Of a DNA stretch of 64,000 nt, positions 25,138 to 32,805 are shown piece by piece (within the stretch, counting starts at the first letter, position 1; each line of letters starts with the position of its first letter). The notes below the pieces were generated by a model that searched no databases, was not told the DNA's origin, and saw only the letters and a program-made list of their open reading frames with translations. This stretch comes from Thermoplasmata archaeon (GTDB lineage Archaea > Thermoplasmatota > Thermoplasmata > Thermoplasmatales > Thermoplasmataceae). Made by a program: the position numbers and the translations under genes. The stretch spans positions 6,294 to 70,293 of the forward strand of contig JAJZOK010000151.1 in NCBI GenBank assembly GCA_021811525.1. The letters run 5' to 3'.

Positions 25138-26073
25138 TTGATCAAGGTGTCCGGGCTTACCCGGGTATACGGCAACACCGTCGGGGTAGAAGATTTAAAT
25201 TTTGAAATACACGAGGCCGAAATTTTTGCATTGCTTGGTCCCAATGGATCAGGAAAGACCACTACACTGAGATTGATGACGGGAATGATTTCACCCACAA
25301 ACGGGTTCGTTTCTGTAGATGACATAAGAACTGACCAGATGCAGAGACTTCCTGACATTCACAGGAAAATCGGGATTTTGCCTGAAGTCCCTGGGCATTA
25401 TGAAAACCTCACTGCTTACAGGAATCTCCAGTTTTACGGCCGAATGTATGGCATGAACGATCGTGCCATTGAATCTAGGATTAAGGATTTGATGGTTGAA
25501 TTCGAACTCTGGGACAAAAAGGAAGCTCCAGTAGCCACCTTCTCAAAGGGAATGAAACAGAAGCTGGCAATATTGCGGACAGTCATACATGACCCGAAGT
25601 ATGTTTTCCTTGATGAGCCCCTGTCAGGGTTGGACCCTGAATCATCCAAATTTGTCAGGGATTATATGAAAAGCCTGAAGGAAAGCGGCAAGACCGTTAT
25701 CCTTTCAACACATGACCTTGATGACGCAGACAAGCTAAGTGACCGTGTCGCGGTGGTTAGGAACCGCCTTCTTGCCATAGATTCCCCCAGTGCCCTTAAG
25801 GCGCAGGCTTTCAAGAGGACTATTGTATTCCATCTCGAAAGCCTCCAGGGGCTTGACATTAAAGAGATTGAGGCAATGACCTTCGTAAATTCCGCTAAAA
25901 TTTCCAAGGAGTCACTTGTAATGGAAGTGGATTCTCCGGAACAGAACAACCCTGACATAACTGCCTATCTTGTTGGAAAGGGTTTCAGGATACAGTTCAT
26001 CGGAGAAATCCGTCGCTCTCTTGAAGATGTCTATCTTTCTATAGTGGAGAAATCCCGGGAGGGAAAACTTTGA
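25138..26073 (+). CDS. ABC transporter ATP-binding protein (ABC-2 type exporter)
   Basis: This 311-residue ATPase has Walker A GPNGSGKTT (about 38-46), signature TFSKGMKQK (about 134), Walker B VFLDEPLSGLDPES (about 157) and the switch His in STHDLDD (about 196). The C-terminal 90 residues are the extra domain of drug/antibiotic and lipid exporter subunits. The start is TTG directly after the stop of the zinc-ribbon gene. Its end overlaps the permease start by four bases. It pairs with the following membrane protein to form an efflux pump of unknown substrate. Confidence 0.92.
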   Translation: MIKVSGLTRVYGNTVGVEDLNFEIHEAEIFALLGPNGSGKTTTLRLMTGMISPTNGFVSVDDIRTDQMQRLPDIHRKIGILPEVPGHYENLTAYRNLQFYGRMYGMNDRAIESRIKDLMVEFELWDKKEAPVATFSKGMKQKLAILRTVIHDPKYVFLDEPLSGLDPESSKFVRDYMKSLKESGKTVILSTHDLDDADKLSDRVAVVRNRLLAIDSPSALKAQAFKRTIVFHLESLQGLDIKEIEAMTFVNSAKISKESLVMEVDSPEQNNPDITAYLVGKGFRIQFIGEIRRSLEDVYLSIVEKSREGKL

Positions 26074-26795
26074 ATTTCAATCTTGTAAGGGAAATGATGC
26101 GCAAAGACTTGCAGGAAGTTAGAAAAAACGGGTACGTATTCTTTTCCCTTCTGCTCCTCCCGATAATGCTTGTTGTAATTAGCGTGATTGATTCCTTTGC
26201 TGTTGCCCTTTCCACTGGAGGGAGTTCGAGCCCACTGCTTTCCACTTTCTCTACAATCATGGTCTTCATTCCTGCAATAGTCACTTCCCTGATCGGATCT
26301 ACCAGCGTGATACTCGAGAAGAACAACCACAGCCTAGAACCGCTTCTTGCAACTCCTATCACAGATTCGGAACTGTTTGCAGGGAAAGCTCTTGCCCCTC
26401 TTTCAATTGGAGTTTTGCTCTCCTGGATTGCTTTCACACTTTATATTGCAATTATGGATGCACTGACATATGGACGTCTGGGATACTTATTGTTCCCAAC
26501 AGATTTGACACTGGTTCAGATGTTCTTCCTAGCCCCAGTTACTGGTATGCTTGGCACTTTTCTCACTCTTCTCGTCTCTTCGAAGATGAAGGATGTAAGG
26601 GCAGCGCAGCAAGTCTCCGCCCTTGTTGTCCTCCCGCTTCTATTGCTTGTGTTTCTTCCGATTATAGCGTCCGGGTCTGACCTTATTATCAATTTGGGTG
26701 CAGGTGTTGGATTCCTGGCCGCAGCCATAGTCATATTTTTCATCAGCATTAAAGCGTTCAGAAGGGAGAGCATACTCATTTCCTGGGGCAAATAA
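26070..26795 (+). CDS. ABC-2 type transporter permease
   Basis: This 241-residue protein has about six membrane segments. The N-terminus MNFNLVREMMRKDLQEVRKNGYVFFSLLLLPI is typical of ABC-2 permeases, where a cytosolic amphipathic helix precedes TM1. ILEKNNHSLEPLLATPITDSE is the conserved coupling region. The start is TTG overlapping the ATPase stop, giving translational coupling. One permease gene implies a homodimer. Confidence 0.85.
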   Translation: MNFNLVREMMRKDLQEVRKNGYVFFSLLLLPIMLVVISVIDSFAVALSTGGSSSPLLSTFSTIMVFIPAIVTSLIGSTSVILEKNNHSLEPLLATPITDSELFAGKALAPLSIGVLLSWIAFTLYIAIMDALTYGRLGYLLFPTDLTLVQMFFLAPVTGMLGTFLTLLVSSKMKDVRAAQQVSALVVLPLLLLVFLPIIASGSDLIINLGAGVGFLAAAIVIFFISIKAFRRESILISWGK

Positions 26796-26807
26796 ATATT
26801 TTCGTAA

Positions 26808-26839
26808 TGCCAAATATTTGGCAAGACCCTATTTTTTCT
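26808..26839 (+). terminator. Terminator-like palindrome after the ABC transporter operon
   Basis: TGCCAAATATTTGGCA (26808-26823) is a perfect 16-base palindrome 13 bases after the permease stop. It is followed by AGACCCTATTTTTTCT. Palindrome plus T tract fits a transcription terminator. Confidence 0.55.
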
Positions 26840-26841
26840 AA

Positions 26842-26907
26842 GGCGCAGAAGAGAAATGGAGCTTAGGTACAGACTTGATGTTCTGGCGCCCTTATACCAT
26901 TTCTCTT
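26842..26907. ncRNA. Structured gene-free segment, possible small RNA
   Basis: AAGAGAAATGG (26849-26859) is perfectly complementary to CCATTTCTCTT (26897-26907). GGCGCAGAA (26842-26850) is complementary, with one extra base, to TTCTGGCGCC (26881-26890). The two pairings interleave, so they form either an H-type pseudoknot or alternative stems. A 27-codon frame (26856-26939) runs through it but matches nothing I know. Nothing identifies a known RNA class. The rest of 26796-27162 holds further short inverted repeats and no gene. Confidence 0.3.
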
Positions 26908-27038
26908 ATATTCATGGTTACAATAGGTGGTCTGCTTGAGAAAGTCCAAATTATCTAGGGTTGGATGGGCAATTTACAAGTTTGTAAACAGGTTCCCCGG
27001 GAAACATTAGGTTCCAATATTTATGGTAGGCCAACACT

Positions 27039-27080
27039 GCCTGCTTGCTTTTCCCATGGTAAGCTTAAGGCAGGCTCTTT
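27039..27080. terminator. Hairpin in the gene-free stretch
   Basis: GCCTGC (27039-27044) pairs with GCAGGC (27070-27075), and the inner GCTT (27047-27050) with AAGC (27061-27064). TCTTTT follows on the plus strand. It resembles a terminator or RNA 3' stem, but no upstream gene on that strand within 240 bases needs one. Confidence 0.35.
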
Positions 27081-27132
27081 TAGGCGTAAATAGGGCTTAT
27101 TTTATTAGTTATCCATGAAGTATTATAGTGTG

Positions 27133-27153
27133 AGCAGGGATTTTGTCCCTGCT
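27133..27153 (-). terminator. Hairpin after the 27163 membrane-protein gene
   Basis: AGCAGGGA (27133-27140) and TCCCTGCT (27146-27153) make a perfect 8-bp stem with a 5-base loop, starting about 10 bases after the stop codon at 27163 on the minus strand. No long T tract follows. It probably marks the 3' end of that transcript. Confidence 0.45.
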
Positions 27154-27162
27154 GTTTAATTA

Positions 27163-28158
27163 TTACTTCTTTGGATCCCTCAAGAAACTTGAGAAAACTA
27201 GCCCGTTGAATATTAGCAACAGAACGAAGGCAATGCTGACCCCCAATGTGGCACCTGAAGCAGAACCAAAACCAAAAAGGTAGGTAAACCCAGAGGTGCT
27301 ACCAATATCCTGTACTGAACTTAGCGGTAGGCCAAGGGCGGCATCTGCAATCATGGCCAGAGACATTATGAATGAGCCGATGGCGAGAAATATTCTGAAA
27401 GACTTCTGCGAGGGGCCCTTTAAAGCGAGGGTGCCCATGAGTGCAATAATGTCCAATGCTATGAACACCAGCAATATTATCCAGTGAGTGTAGCCTGAAC
27501 TTCGAAGGACATTGTCTGCAGCCGCAAGGTAAATCGCAGAAGCGACTGCGATGCCAAAGGAAGAATATCCTAGCATCTGGCTCCGCTTCCTAATTGCAAG
27601 AGGAATAAATGCAGCCAGGAGGAAAAGCACAAAGATGCCTGACCCCACATACACCTGATCAGTTAATTTCGATGTGGAAGTTGTAGTTGTTGTCTTGCTT
27701 GGAGGTGTGGAAGAAGAATAACCGGTTACATGAACCGTAAGTTCCGCAGAGGAAGAGGATGGGTCATCACCAGATGCTGAGAATGAAATGGTGTACGTGC
27801 CATTCTTTACCGTATTGGCCACACTTATAGTTGCAGTCCCGGAGAAAGTGGGATCACCGCTTGAATCGCTGAATGCTGTTGAAAAGCCACTAGGTTCACT
27901 GGCCGATATGGAAGTTCCCCAAGTGGTTCCCGAACTCAATTTAACTGTGTAAGAAACCTTTCCTGAGCTCCCGGATGTAATGGAAAGGGAACTCGCGCCA
28001 AGGTTTATCGTGGACGTGCCATCGGAGTTCGTCACAAGATTTGCATTTGTCACTTTCTTTAATGGGAAATGTGCGGTACCAGCCACATTAACCGCCGAAA
28101 TTCCGAGCAATATTATCAGCATTAAGGTTAATAAAAAAAATATTTTAGAAGCAGCCAT
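27163..28158 (-). CDS. Exported Ig-like domain protein with C-terminal multi-pass membrane region
   Basis: The protein has 331 residues. A signal peptide or membrane anchor (about 6-27) precedes a Ser/Gly/Thr-rich beta domain (about 45-145) with the pattern SGKVSYTVKLSSGTTW and NGTYTISFSASG, like bacterial Ig-like or cadherin-type folds. A TTTTTSTS linker follows, then about five membrane helices (about 168-327), with KRS and RDPKK basic ends. The outside domain is thus tethered to a membrane bundle. No family recognised and no catalytic motif. TATA-like AATTTAATAAAAG lies about 35 bases before the ATG, and a hairpin follows the stop. Confidence 0.7.
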   Translation of the reverse strand: MAASKIFFLLTLMLIILLGISAVNVAGTAHFPLKKVTNANLVTNSDGTSTINLGASSLSITSGSSGKVSYTVKLSSGTTWGTSISASEPSGFSTAFSDSSGDPTFSGTATISVANTVKNGTYTISFSASGDDPSSSSAELTVHVTGYSSSTPPSKTTTTTSTSKLTDQVYVGSGIFVLFLLAAFIPLAIRKRSQMLGYSSFGIAVASAIYLAAADNVLRSSGYTHWIILLVFIALDIIALMGTLALKGPSQKSFRIFLAIGSFIMSLAMIADAALGLPLSSVQDIGSTSGFTYLFGFGSASGATLGVSIAFVLLLIFNGLVFSSFLRDPKK

Positions 28159-28465
28159 TAAATAGTAGTATGAAACCAGTATTTAGCTTTTATTAAATTG
28201 AAACTATTTTAAGAATTCAGAATATTGGGCATATTTGAAACAGCCTAGTGAATATTGCTTTAAATAGAAATAGCTTGCACTTTGCCTGGAAGGTGTTTTT
28301 ACAACGAAACGTGCGCCTTAGAAAATGCCGAATAAAACGTATTAGATAAAACAATATTTCTTGACTTGAATTGGCTTATACCCCCAGTGCCCATTAAAGT
28401 CATTCACGCCTGGCCTAGGGATCGTTTTCTATGGCCCTTCAAAGGAAAAATCAATGAAACTAATA

Positions 28466-28537
28466 TGGACCGGTGGGGATTTGAACCCCAGGCCTCTTCC
28501 ATGCCAAGGAAGCGATCTACCTCTGATCTACCGGCCC
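28466..28537 (-). tRNA. tRNA-Ala(GGC)
   Basis: The minus strand folds into a complete 72-base cloverleaf. The acceptor stem is GGGCCGG/CCGGTCC with discriminator A, the D stem GATC/GATC, the anticodon stem CTTCC/GGAAG with loop TTGGCAT (anticodon GGC), and the T arm TGGGG-TTCAAAT-CCCCA. There is no intron and CCA is not encoded. A TATA-like ATATTTATAGG about 45 bases upstream is the likely promoter. The 300 bases beyond its 3' side (28159-28465) contain only the promoter of the membrane-protein gene and no recognisable gene. Confidence 0.95.
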
Positions 28538-28599
28538 TTTGCTTTATGGGCAAAAGTGCAAGCCCTGTATTGTAGGTAATCCTATAAATATTACTTCAA

Positions 28600-29451
28600 T
28601 CAGTTGAAGGACTGTTCCAGTTTCCGTATTTCCTCTTCAGACATCTTCCATCCCATTGAGCCCGAGTTCTCCACGACATGATCGGCATTTGATGCCCTAG
28701 GGATGGGAAAGACAAAATCATATTTGCTAATGAACCAATTCAAGGCTATCTGTGGTGCGCTCTTGCCACCATGGTTCTCACTTATTTCCTTAAGAACGAT
28801 GGCAGTCTTGGAATCTGGTGAAACCAACCTTCCATGGCCAAGTGGGTAATATGCAAGGATTGCTATTTTGTTCTCCTTACAGTATGGGATAAGGTCATTC
28901 TCAATGTCCCTATGTGCGACGCTGAAATTCATCTGGGTTGAAGCGATCTCATATTTCTTGAGGGATTCCACAGCCTTCTTCGTTCTCTCAAGGTCAAAGT
29001 TGCTTATCCCTATGTTTCTAATTTTGCCCTGATCCATGAGGTGCTCCATCGCCTTCATTGTTCCAGATATATCCCGGATCCGGCTTGGAAAGTGAAGTTG
29101 ATATAGGTCAACATAGTCCAGTCCGAGTTTCTTCAGACTCCGTTCGCAAGACTTGATGACTTTGTCGTAACTGAAATGTGATGGCCAGACCTTTGTGGCT
29201 ATGAATAAATCCTCCCGGTCGAATGGCTTAATTGCCTTTTCAACTAAATTCTCGGACTCATAAAGTTCTGCGGTATCGATGAGGTTTACACCATTCTCTA
29301 CCCCGGCCTTGATAGCTGCTACCTTATTTTCCCAGTTTGCCTGTCTCTTAAGCAGCTTTGCAGAAAATATCCATCCTGGATCATAATAGGTCCCCATGCC
29401 CATCTGTGATACTTTAAAATCAGATTTTCCAAAAGGGATCTTTTCTGCCAT
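28600..29451 (-). CDS. Aldo/keto reductase
   Basis: This 283-residue TIM-barrel NAD(P)H-dependent reductase has the catalytic tetrad in place: Asp in LIDTAELY (about 59), Tyr in the same motif (about 64), Lys in FIATKVWP (about 87) and His in LYQLHFPS (about 119). The cofactor-binding end FVFPIPRASNADHVVEN resembles the IPGxxxxxHxxEN pattern. The substrate is not predictable. TATA-like ATATTTTTAAG about 28 bases before the ATG indicates a leaderless transcript, divergent from the secretion operon. Confidence 0.9.
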   Translation of the reverse strand: MAEKIPFGKSDFKVSQMGMGTYYDPGWIFSAKLLKRQANWENKVAAIKAGVENGVNLIDTAELYESENLVEKAIKPFDREDLFIATKVWPSHFSYDKVIKSCERSLKKLGLDYVDLYQLHFPSRIRDISGTMKAMEHLMDQGKIRNIGISNFDLERTKKAVESLKKYEIASTQMNFSVAHRDIENDLIPYCKENKIAILAYYPLGHGRLVSPDSKTAIVLKEISENHGGKSAPQIALNWFISKYDFVFPIPRASNADHVVENSGSMGWKMSEEEIRKLEQSFN

Positions 29452-29578
29452 GAACCTTTGAAGCCCAGCCCTCTTAAAAATATATCGGGAAATTGTCCCT
29501 GATTCTGGTGAAAAAGAGCGATTTTAGAGCCAACACCACTAAATATTATACCCATCCTATGCCTTATTCTCACAGATA

Positions 29579-31072
29579 ATGGTAGAGGAACAGCCGCCGG
29601 TCCAGAGTGAGAAAGCTTCAGGGAATCACATCCTTTCCCAGTACACCCTCAATCATGAAAACGTCAGGATAAGGGTTGTGGAGATGGCTGGAACTTCGGA
29701 ACTGATTTACTTGGTAGAAGAGCCGAAGCTTAGTAAGCGCGAACTGGAGGAATTCTTTGCGCTCAAGGCCGAGATCAATGACTATCTTCCCGATATTCTG
29801 GTGCTGTCTGGCGTCGATGGCTTCAACCTGAACAATATGCTCTCCTCTTTCGTTAACCAGAGAAGGCCTTGGCTTAAAGGCGAATCAATTTTCAAGATAA
29901 ATTATTACCTCGCGAGGGATTTTCAGGGATATGGGATCATAGACCCTATTGTCAGGGACCAGAAAGTAGAGGATATTTCATGTGATGGCCCGGAGATGCC
30001 AATATTCGTCTACCACAAGGATTTTGGTTCCGTAAAGACAAATATTTCATTTCCCAACACAGAGAACTTAGATTCGTATATCATAAGGCTAGCACAGATT
30101 AGCGGCAAGTCCGTTTCAATAAATGCTCCAATACTGGATTCCATCACACGGGATGGCCACAGGGTCCAGGCGGTTTATGGAAGTGAAATTTCCAGCAGAG
30201 GGCCGGTTTTTACAATGAGGCTTTTCAGAGACAGACCCTTCACCCCTGTTGACCTCATCAAGAGCGGCACTGCCTCCCCCGACCTCATGACCTACCTTTG
30301 GTTCATGACAGAAGGTTTCAATTCTGCCCTTATCGTGGGTGCCCCTGGCGCCGGAAAAACATCCACGCTTAATTCCATACTCCTCTTCGCGCCTTCGAAT
30401 ACCAAGGTGTTCAGCATTGAGGAGACCCGGGAACTGAAAATTCCGCATGAAAACTGGGTAGCTGCTGAAACCAGGGGAAAGAATACGATAGAAGGGCAAA
30501 GGGGTGTTGAAAGGTTGAACATGTATGACCTGGTTTCAATGGCAATGAGGCAGAGGCCAACATACATAGTTGTAGGAGAAGTAAGAGGCAAGGAAACCTA
30601 TGCCCTTTTCCAGGCAATGGCAACCGGCCATACCACATACTCAACAATTCATGCGGATTCCATGGAATCCCTCCTGAACAGGCTCGAAAACGAACCAATG
30701 AATATTCCAAGAGTGCTTGTGTCCTACCTTAACATTGTGATCTTCATCAATTTCGTACGCCTTGAAGGTAAAATGGTAAGAAGGATCACTGAAGTAGATG
30801 AGATAATTGGAATAGATGGAAAGACCGATGAGATCCTTTACAACAGAGTCTTCCACTACGACCCTTATTCCGACAAATTCTCTTATGCTGGATCCAGCAA
30901 ACTCTATGATCGAATAGCAGAGCGTAGAGGGGTAACGAATTCGAAACTTCTGGAGGAAGTTCGAAAGAGAACCGGACTGCTTCTTACTCTTTCCCAGAAG
31001 AAGGAAGCTGACATAGAAGAGATATCTGGAGAGATAAGGAAGAGGCAGTGGGAATGGATCAGGGGTGAGTGA
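29579..31072 (+). CDS. Type II/IV secretion (pilus/archaellum-like) ATPase 1
   Basis: This 497-residue hexameric secretion ATPase of the GspE/PilT/FlaI superfamily has Walker A GAPGAGKTST (about 258-267), Asp box FSIEETREL, Walker B YIVVGEVRG and an intact His box GHTTYSTIHAD. An N-terminal domain of about 200 residues precedes the core, with the family pattern GYGIIDPIVRDQKVEDISCDG. It energises pilin assembly at the inner face of the membrane. It leads a four-gene operon. The next start lies inside its last codons (8-base overlap). TATA-like CTAAATATTATACCC precedes a leaderless ATG. Confidence 0.92.
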   Translation: MVEEQPPVQSEKASGNHILSQYTLNHENVRIRVVEMAGTSELIYLVEEPKLSKRELEEFFALKAEINDYLPDILVLSGVDGFNLNNMLSSFVNQRRPWLKGESIFKINYYLARDFQGYGIIDPIVRDQKVEDISCDGPEMPIFVYHKDFGSVKTNISFPNTENLDSYIIRLAQISGKSVSINAPILDSITRDGHRVQAVYGSEISSRGPVFTMRLFRDRPFTPVDLIKSGTASPDLMTYLWFMTEGFNSALIVGAPGAGKTSTLNSILLFAPSNTKVFSIEETRELKIPHENWVAAETRGKNTIEGQRGVERLNMYDLVSMAMRQRPTYIVVGEVRGKETYALFQAMATGHTTYSTIHADSMESLLNRLENEPMNIPRVLVSYLNIVIFINFVRLEGKMVRRITEVDEIIGIDGKTDEILYNRVFHYDPYSDKFSYAGSSKLYDRIAERRGVTNSKLLEEVRKRTGLLLTLSQKKEADIEEISGEIRKRQWEWIRGE

Positions 31073-31982
31073 TCTGCGGGGTTTTGGGGCAAAAGGCACA
31101 AAGAAGGCTGAGTTTTTCAGGATTCCGCTCTTCAGGCAGATTTCACTCAAGATGTTTGGCAAATTCTTTAGCCAGAGGTTCAACGGAGGAAACATCGATC
31201 TGAATCTTAGGAGGTCAAAGCTTGGGATGAGCCGGGTGGAATTTTATTCGCAAACTGCAATGATCCTTACCATCGCGGCAATAGTCGCGGTTGCCCTTGA
31301 CATCATTATTTTGCTTTCGAGGCCACATCTTGCCTTCCTTATAGGCTCCATTACATTCCTTGCGCTTGCTGCTGTCCTAGCAATTCTCCTTGAGACCCCA
31401 AATACAATTATCAGGACTAGGAGGAGAAGGATTGATTCCATGCTAACAATTGCATCTGGCTTCTTTGCCACCATGTCTTCCGCCGACATCCCCATTGACA
31501 TCATAATGAAGGATCTCGGTGAAAGCAGGCAATATGGCGAGATATCTCGTGAGGCACGGGCCATTTGGATCAGGTCAGAACTCTTTGGCGTGGATATAAT
31601 TTCATCCATAAAAGAGAGCATTCGCACTTCGGCCTCGCAGAAATTCGCAGAATTTCTTCAGGGAATTGTAACCAGCGTTAATTCTGGCGGAGACCTGAAA
31701 CAGTACTTCATTTCAAAGGCAACCCAGTACCAAGGGGAATTAAGCACAATCATAAAGCAGAATTCCAATTCAATGGGCATACTTGCCGAAAGTTTTGTAA
31801 CTGTTGCGGTTGCTTTTCCCCTGATTTTACTTATTATTGTGGGCATTGTGGCATTCCTGTCCCCCGGTTCGCCATCGGGGCTCATCTCACTAATGGTCTT
31901 AACGGTCGCATTGATAATACCCGCAATACTCGCAGTTTTTGGATACTTTTTCAGCAGCACAATGGGGGAGATCGAGTTATGA
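31065..31982 (+). CDS. Secretion platform protein 1, GspF/TadC type
   Basis: This 305-residue membrane protein has a basic cytosolic N-terminus (about 1-55), two membrane helices (about 62-110), a cytosolic type II secretion F-domain (SMLTIASGFFATMSSADIPIDIIMKDLG through KFAEFLQGIVTSVNSGGDLKQYF) and two C-terminal helices (about 240-300). It holds only one F-domain, whereas archaeal FlaJ-type platforms usually carry both in one chain. The start is GTG within GGGGTGAGTG overlapping ATPase 1. Its end overlaps the next gene by four bases. Confidence 0.85.
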   Translation: MSDLRGFGAKGTKKAEFFRIPLFRQISLKMFGKFFSQRFNGGNIDLNLRRSKLGMSRVEFYSQTAMILTIAAIVAVALDIIILLSRPHLAFLIGSITFLALAAVLAILLETPNTIIRTRRRRIDSMLTIASGFFATMSSADIPIDIIMKDLGESRQYGEISREARAIWIRSELFGVDIISSIKESIRTSASQKFAEFLQGIVTSVNSGGDLKQYFISKATQYQGELSTIIKQNSNSMGILAESFVTVAVAFPLILLIIVGIVAFLSPGSPSGLISLMVLTVALIIPAILAVFGYFFSSTMGEIEL

Positions 31983-32803
31983 TGAGCACAAGATACATGG
32001 CCATCCTTTCCTCGATTGTAGCCGTTGCTTACTTTGCCATGAGTGAATTTGCCATTGGAAGGGTGGATTCAACCCTCGGAAATCTTGCTTTTGCAATCCC
32101 AGTAGCTCTTGCGATTTTCATGATTCCAACTGGTTTTGCCAGGCGGACTATAAATTCAAGGATTTCAGAAGCCAGAAAGAGAGTTTCAGATTTTCTGAGA
32201 GACCTTTCCGAGTACACCATGTATGGGACACCCCTATCTGAGGCTGTGATTCTGGTTTCAAGAAATGACTATGGCGCACTGAACCCTGAAGTGAGATCTC
32301 TTGTGTCAAGCGTTTCAGTTGGGACCCCGGTTGAGGAAGCACTGAGACACTTCGGGGGCAACCTGAAGGATCCGGAGATCCAGAGGTTTGGAATCATACT
32401 GCAGAAATCCGGGGAATCTGGAAGCAACACTTCGGACGTAATCGCACTAGTGTCCAGGTTCAGTTCCCAGATGCAGCTGCTCGATGAGGAGAGAAATGCA
32501 GAGATGAAGAATTACAACCTTATACTGTTGGTTTCATTTTCAGTTTTCCTCATAGTTATGCTTGTGATCGATGTGAGATTCTTCAATGCCATCCACTTGC
32601 AGAACACAGGCGGATTCCTTTTCCAGTCCGCAGGGGCGAAAGTCCTGAAGAACATTTTCAATACCGGGATATATGTTGAAGCAGCAGGGATTGGGTTCAT
32701 AATAGGGCTTATAAAGGACAGAAACCTGGTAACAGGATTCATGGAGACAGGGGCAATGCTGTTTGTCAGCGCAATTATCCTTCTCATAGCGGGGGCACTT
32801 TGA
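31979..32803 (+). CDS. Secretion platform protein 2, GspF/TadB type
   Basis: This 274-residue protein is built like its upstream neighbour: two N-terminal helices (about 6-55), a cytosolic F-domain (RVSDFLRDLSEYTMYGTPLSEAVILVSR through FGIILQKSGESGSNTSDVIALVSRF), and C-terminal helices (about 178-274). With platform protein 1 it would make the equivalent of one FlaJ/AapF-type platform or a TadB-TadC heterodimer. ATG overlaps the preceding stop (ATGA). Confidence 0.85.
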   Translation: MMSTRYMAILSSIVAVAYFAMSEFAIGRVDSTLGNLAFAIPVALAIFMIPTGFARRTINSRISEARKRVSDFLRDLSEYTMYGTPLSEAVILVSRNDYGALNPEVRSLVSSVSVGTPVEEALRHFGGNLKDPEIQRFGIILQKSGESGSNTSDVIALVSRFSSQMQLLDEERNAEMKNYNLILLVSFSVFLIVMLVIDVRFFNAIHLQNTGGFLFQSAGAKVLKNIFNTGIYVEAAGIGFIIGLIKDRNLVTGFMETGAMLFVSAIILLIAGAL

Positions 32804-32805
32804 CC

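Noticed and set aside
26849..26907. Terminal inverted repeats of a miniature mobile element
   Set aside because: The 11-base arms enclose only 37 bases, no target duplication is visible, and no second copy was noticed in the window.
28366..28575. Plus-strand frame of 69 codons over the tRNA-Ala region
   Set aside because: It runs through the antisense of a perfect tRNA and has no promoter or ribosome-binding site.
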